From positions 45,126,329 to 45,190,328 of the forward strand of contig OX578282.1 of assembly GCA_951217055.1 (NCBI GenBank): a stretch of 64,000 nt of DNA, read 5' to 3'. The notes beneath the pieces are model-generated. The model made no database searches, was not told the DNA's origin, and saw nothing but the letters and a program-made list of their open reading frames with translations. Made by a program: the position numbers and the translations under genes. This DNA comes from Gerris lacustris (Eukaryota > Arthropoda > Insecta > Hemiptera > Gerridae). How positions within the stretch are numbered: position 1 is the stretch's first letter; each line of letters begins with the position of its first letter. Shown one piece after another: positions 60,361 through 64,000 of the stretch.

Positions 60361-61099
60361 AAATAGACAGAATAAACAAATTATATGAATAGAGAGATTG
60401 AAATATATTAGTAATTTCAACCCGAATCATACTTATATTACAAATAACTCTGAAGCTTATGCCACTTCCATAACACAATCTTCAGAAAAAACAAATTTTA
60501 TTGCAATAGTTTATATAAAAATTTTCAAACAGGCTTTTTGCAATGCTCATAAGACATTTTTATTATAGATAGTTTAAATGAAGGTAGAGAGTTGACATGG
60601 GTGAAGGTATATATTTTATAGGTTTATATTTTATTTATTTAATTTTTACTAGGTTTTTATTAGCTTGCTTTCTTATTTGATTGTTTGTTTGTCCAGTACA
60701 AATCTTGCAATAGATGTTTAACTAACTTCCCGAGTACCTAGACATTTAAAACTTTTAGAATAGCTCAGAACACGATGACAATGCAATATTTTAATACTTT
60801 TAGCCATCTTTCAGCAGAATTTAATTCGTTTTCAGCAAATTTTGCTGAATGGAAAGTTAGTTCGGAAAAAATCCGCAAGTTATTTTATTTGTTTTGACAT
60901 GTCCCATATTAACACCTTCATTTTGACGGGTTTCAGATTTTTTATTAAAAGATTAACATTGAATGACAGCGAAATAGGAAAAGTAAACAAAGAAATAAAT
61001 TAATTGACGTGTGACAACCAGGTTTGTTTACACTTGTGTCCTAGGTATCGGTTTAATTTTTCTGCATCTGCACTTCTTTACTTGTACACATTTTTTTTT
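60361..61099. other. No gene recognised
   Basis: AT-rich sequence with no domain or repeat signature. Confidence 0.5.
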
Positions 61100-61195
61100 C
61101 TTCTCTTACTGTCCCTACACGAGGGCATATCAATGACCCGGTTTAGATTCGGTGTTGGCGAGATCCGTGTACAAAGATTTGTCCTTTTATAGGTT
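61100..61195 (+). repeat. Repeat shared with 36590-36770
   Basis: GGTTTAGATTCGGTGTTGGC, GAGATC and ATTTGTCCTTTTAT match the inverted segment at 36590-36650. Confidence 0.55.
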
Positions 61196-61622
61196 TAAGA
61201 TCTGCTCTCTAGATGGTTATCATTATTATGCGAAGTAAATAAATGCGGAACTATTTTTTTTTTCATCAACATTATATTATAACAATGACAATTATATTAT
61301 AAACATTACATATGATTCAACAGAAAATTTAAAAACTTATTAAAAACTTGAAATTATTTTTCCTCTAGTTGAAATTTTGTTAGTTAGTATTATTATGTGC
61401 ATATGTGGCAATTACTTTAATATCATGTAATCTTGTTATGTTGTTATATATCCCACTTAAAAAGTTTAGTAGATGATTAAACTTAAGATATTGATTAGTA
61501 AATAATTATTGAATATAATAGTCGCTACTCCAGCAGACGACCGAAAGGTCATGCTCTCAATGTTATTGATTGTTTTTTTGTTTTTTTTCTTTTGTTTTTT
61601 TATTCTTTGATTGCAATAATGC
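61196..61622. other. No gene recognised
   Basis: AT-rich sequence ending in a T-rich stretch before the inverted repeat. Confidence 0.5.
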
Positions 61623-61671
61623 CCACAGGCCACCATAAGAAGTAAGTCGCTGATTGATAAAGTTTTCTTAC

Positions 61672-61773
61672 CTTATGGAATCGCTTATTTATGCCTTGTC
61701 CACCGATGAATTGGGTATATGGCAACTGGGCGCTGGGCCATTTCTTTTTTGTTGACATGCCAAACTTGCCCTT
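61672..61773 (-). pseudogene. Exon-like segment, minus-strand copy
   Basis: 34 codons with no stop: KGKFGMSTKKKWPSAQLPYT, then QFIGGQGINKRFHK. On the minus strand it is preceded by a T-rich tract and CCCGCAG, and followed by GTAAGAAAA, so it looks like a phase 0 exon. I do not recognise the protein. Neighbouring exons are not visible in the window, so I treat it as a captured fragment. Confidence 0.5.
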
Positions 61774-62044
61774 CTGCGGGAATATTGAAAAGAGATAGAT
61801 AAAGTTTTGATTTTTACAGGATCGTTTAATTAAATTATTTAAAAAACAGTGGTAAAGATGGCCACCAATACGAGTGGGCCGTTTTCTTTTCAACGTCCCC
61901 GCAGAGCGATATGTTTGGGGCGGTGGCCACCCCAAACCGCCCACTCGTATCGGTGGCTACGTGTACCACTGTTTTTTAAATAATTTAATTAAACGATCCT
62001 ATGAAAATCAAAACTTTATCTATCTCTTTTCAATGTTCCCGCAG

Positions 62045-62146
62045 CAGGGCAAGTTTGGCATGTCAACAAAAAAGAAATGGCCCAGCGCCCAGTTTCCATA
62101 TACCCAATTCATCGGTGGACAAGGCATAAATAAGCGATTCCATAAG
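62045..62146 (+). pseudogene. Exon-like segment, plus-strand copy
   Basis: 34 codons: QGKFGMSTKKKWPSAQFPYT, then QFIGGQGINKRFHK, two residues different from the minus-strand copy. It is preceded by TTTTCAATGTTCCCGCAG and followed by GTAAGAAAAC. The preserved frame and splice borders in both copies suggest a recent origin from a real gene elsewhere. Confidence 0.5.
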
Positions 62147-62195
62147 GTAAGAAAACTTTATCAATGAGCGACTTACTTCTTATGGTGGCCTGTGG

Positions 62196-62483
62196 ACTAT
62201 AATGTTATAGCTTAAATAAACATATTTTATTAATATTTATTTAGTATAGTGCGGGGGTAAATTGGTGTTAATTTAAAAAAAAAAACACAAATTAATAATA
62301 ATAATTAATTTATTAATTAATAACATTTAATTAATTTATTAATTAATAAATTAATATATAATAATTTTATTTATTTAACTTTAATTTTAATATTATTATA
62401 ATTATATTATTTTTTAAATTATTCTTAATATTTTTTTCTTCTTATTTATTTTTTATTAATTCATATTTTTAGATTTATTTTAA
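62196..62483. other. Extremely AT-rich stretch
   Basis: TTAATTAATAAATTAATA-type sequence, an A-run at about 62275 and T-rich runs. Nothing else seen. Confidence 0.6.
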
Positions 62484-63040
62484 TTGAAGCGAGCTTCTTA
62501 CATTCAACGAAATATGCATCTTGTCTGTCTGGCTGTCTGTCTGTGTGCAGCGTTTACGTGTCCGACGATAACTTGAGTAAAAGTTGACCGATTTAGTTGA
62601 AATTTGGTATACACGTTCCTCTTACTAATACTCAGGGTAAATTCGTTGGACAGCGTGATCCGTCCAAGCGTTCGCGCGCAACGCTCGCGTAAATGAGAGG
62701 TTCAAAAATTTAATTGGAATTTCAGAACCGGAAAAGATTCTATCATCATCTATTCGATGAGACGAACATTTTTGATGCATGCAGTAGTTTTTTTGTAGCG
62801 AAGTGATACATTTTATAATAATTGAAAAGGAGATGTGTGGTTAGAGGAATAGTAAGAATGCGGGGTGGTTCCCTTACTACTAGCCGCTGTACTACTACTA
62901 TACGACTATTCCATACCCATTATCTATCAACTCATCATGATTCATGATTATCTATTTTTTCAATATTCAATACATATTTATTACTATAAGCTCGATTCAA
63001 TGGTAGAGCCACGCGTCCTAGTATAAAGTGTTTAAAGAGA
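62484..63040 (+). repeat. Family B copy
   Basis: The head TTGAAGCGAGCTTCTTACAT contains the palindrome GAAGCGAGCTTC. Then come a CTGTCTG run, the core GACCGATTTAGTTGAAATTTG and CGCGCAACGCTCGCGTAAAT. The segment near 63000 (GAGCCACGCGTCCTAGTATA) is shared with the 39.5-kb copy. The right end is not sharp. Confidence 0.78.
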
Positions 63041-64000
63041 GGTGACATTTTATTTTTATCTAACCTGCATTTTGTACGCAGGTGTTCGTACATCTTATAT
63101 CTCAGTAATACAGTTCTGAAGAGTAAAACCCCTCATTTAGTTAAGTTTTATCTGTATTCCGTGGAATAAACTAAGATGGTAAATGATAATTTACAGTATT
63201 GTCCCCTTGTTGTTAGAGTGAGAGAGAGGTTGTTAGATATTCCGCATAACTCCAGCTGAGATGCTTTTCTCACCGGGCCTTCCACAAATGTTATAAGTTA
63301 AAGCTTAGGTTTTGTCCCTGGAAATACGGACCTTAAGCTTACCCCTTGGGTTTTCCACATGCTTAAAGCCTGTGTTATGCGAAATAACGTGTTATAAGGA
63401 TATGGGAGGAGAAAATACCAAAAGCATGCAAACATTGCGGTCCAGGAGTGGAAATTTAGTAGCCATATCTCTCTCTCCTACTCTTCTAAAGCTAACCGTG
63501 CACAAAAACACAACTAGATAGACTACACTGAGCAATACTACGTCTGTACTATCCTCCTAACTGCTCCTTTTGTCCCTTTCCCTTTTGGAGCTCTATTAAA
63601 ATGATAAATGAGTCTGAACAAGTGAACAGTTTAACTTCCTATTGCTACCTCACACCTATTTTTTTATTTTCGCTTATTTTTGTTGTTTTTAAAATGTACG
63701 TGGTAGCAAATGTTAACATCTTAGTCAGCAATAATTAGTAAAATGGTCTTTTTAGAACAATAAAAACTCAAATTTATTGTCAGTTTTTTTTAAATATAAA
63801 ATTACAAGCAATAAGCTTAACTTAAAAGCCAGTTTATTCTAATTATTGTAATACATTGTGTTTTCATAAATTGAACAACCTCTACAAATAATAGGTATAC
63901 TTTTTAGTGGTTTAAACAACAAGCAGGAGTTTTTATAATTAAAAACCTTCTTCTCGAACACCCACAAACAAACAAAATTTTCCTCTTCAGTATACTCTAT
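63041..64000. other. No gene recognised
   Basis: AT-rich sequence. A 69-codon frame at 63312 has no domain. Confidence 0.5.

Larger units (their letters stand above)
61623..62195. repeat. Inverted repeat with two 257-bp arms, hairpin-RNA candidate
   Basis: Arms 61623-61879 and 61939-62195 are reverse complements of equal length at roughly 95 percent or better by eye, with a 59-bp loop. Each arm holds a 102-bp exon-like segment bordered by splice signals. The loop contains a further CCCCGCAG acceptor-like site followed by AGCGATATGTTTGG. The open frames on both strands are the two copies of the same segment read outward. If transcribed, this would form a long double-stranded hairpin. Confidence 0.9.

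Noticed and set aside
61600..62167. Two divergent protein-coding genes of 97-114 codons
   Set aside because: They are the two arms of one inverted repeat. The frames extend across splice-like borders and the intron-like parts are not protein-like.

Overview
The window looks like gene-poor, AT-rich repetitive DNA from an animal nuclear genome, most likely an arthropod and probably an insect. The evidence is the transposon content (Penelope-like, APE-type non-LTR, Jockey-like, mariner-like and hAT elements, plus tRNA- and 5S-derived SINEs), many long (TA)n arrays and no operon-like organisation. I cannot assign a species. I found no convincing complete host protein-coding gene. The only long credible open frames are a Penelope-like retroelement (47065-48549) and a 5'-truncated non-LTR retrotransposon (50912-53740).

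Layout. 1-12 kb: a partial minisatellite, family A repeats (one split by a tRNA-derived SINE with a 13-bp target duplication), a family C repeat and a second SINE. 12-13.3 kb: a 120-bp-arm hairpin and an internally deleted mariner-like element with TA target duplication. 13-25 kb: AT-rich DNA, an A/B chimeric repeat, SINE relics including a 5S-rRNA-like one, and a family B copy bounded by self-complementary inverted repeats. 26-27 kb: a decayed hAT element. 28-36 kb: a tRNA-like sequence, a 0.57-kb direct duplication, family A and D repeats, and a Jockey remnant. 38-40 kb: a near-perfect 56-bp palindrome upstream of a short acidic reading frame, then a family B copy. 44-45 kb: a long foldback. 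46.9-49.1 kb: the Penelope-like element, lying between two (TA)n tracts and carrying a hammerhead-like motif. 50.9-54.0 kb: the non-LTR insertion with 16-bp target duplications. 55-64 kb: more family A copies, one interrupted by a hairpin element, a 239-bp LTR/tRNA-Leu chimera, another Jockey remnant, and a 573-bp inverted repeat whose arms each hold a 102-bp exon-like segment.

The most unusual features are these. (1) The 239-bp unit at 56774-57012 has LTR-type ends and a 4-bp duplication and carries the 3' half of a CCA-tailed tRNA-Leu. (2) Repeat families A, B and D share a 20-bp core, CTGT/GACA runs and, in A-C, hairpin ends; A is internally duplicated and one copy is an A/B mosaic joined at the CTGT run. 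(3) The inverted repeat at 61623-62195 would fold into a long hairpin RNA if transcribed. Family letters A-E are my own labels. Family assignments rest on reading motifs by eye, without database searches.
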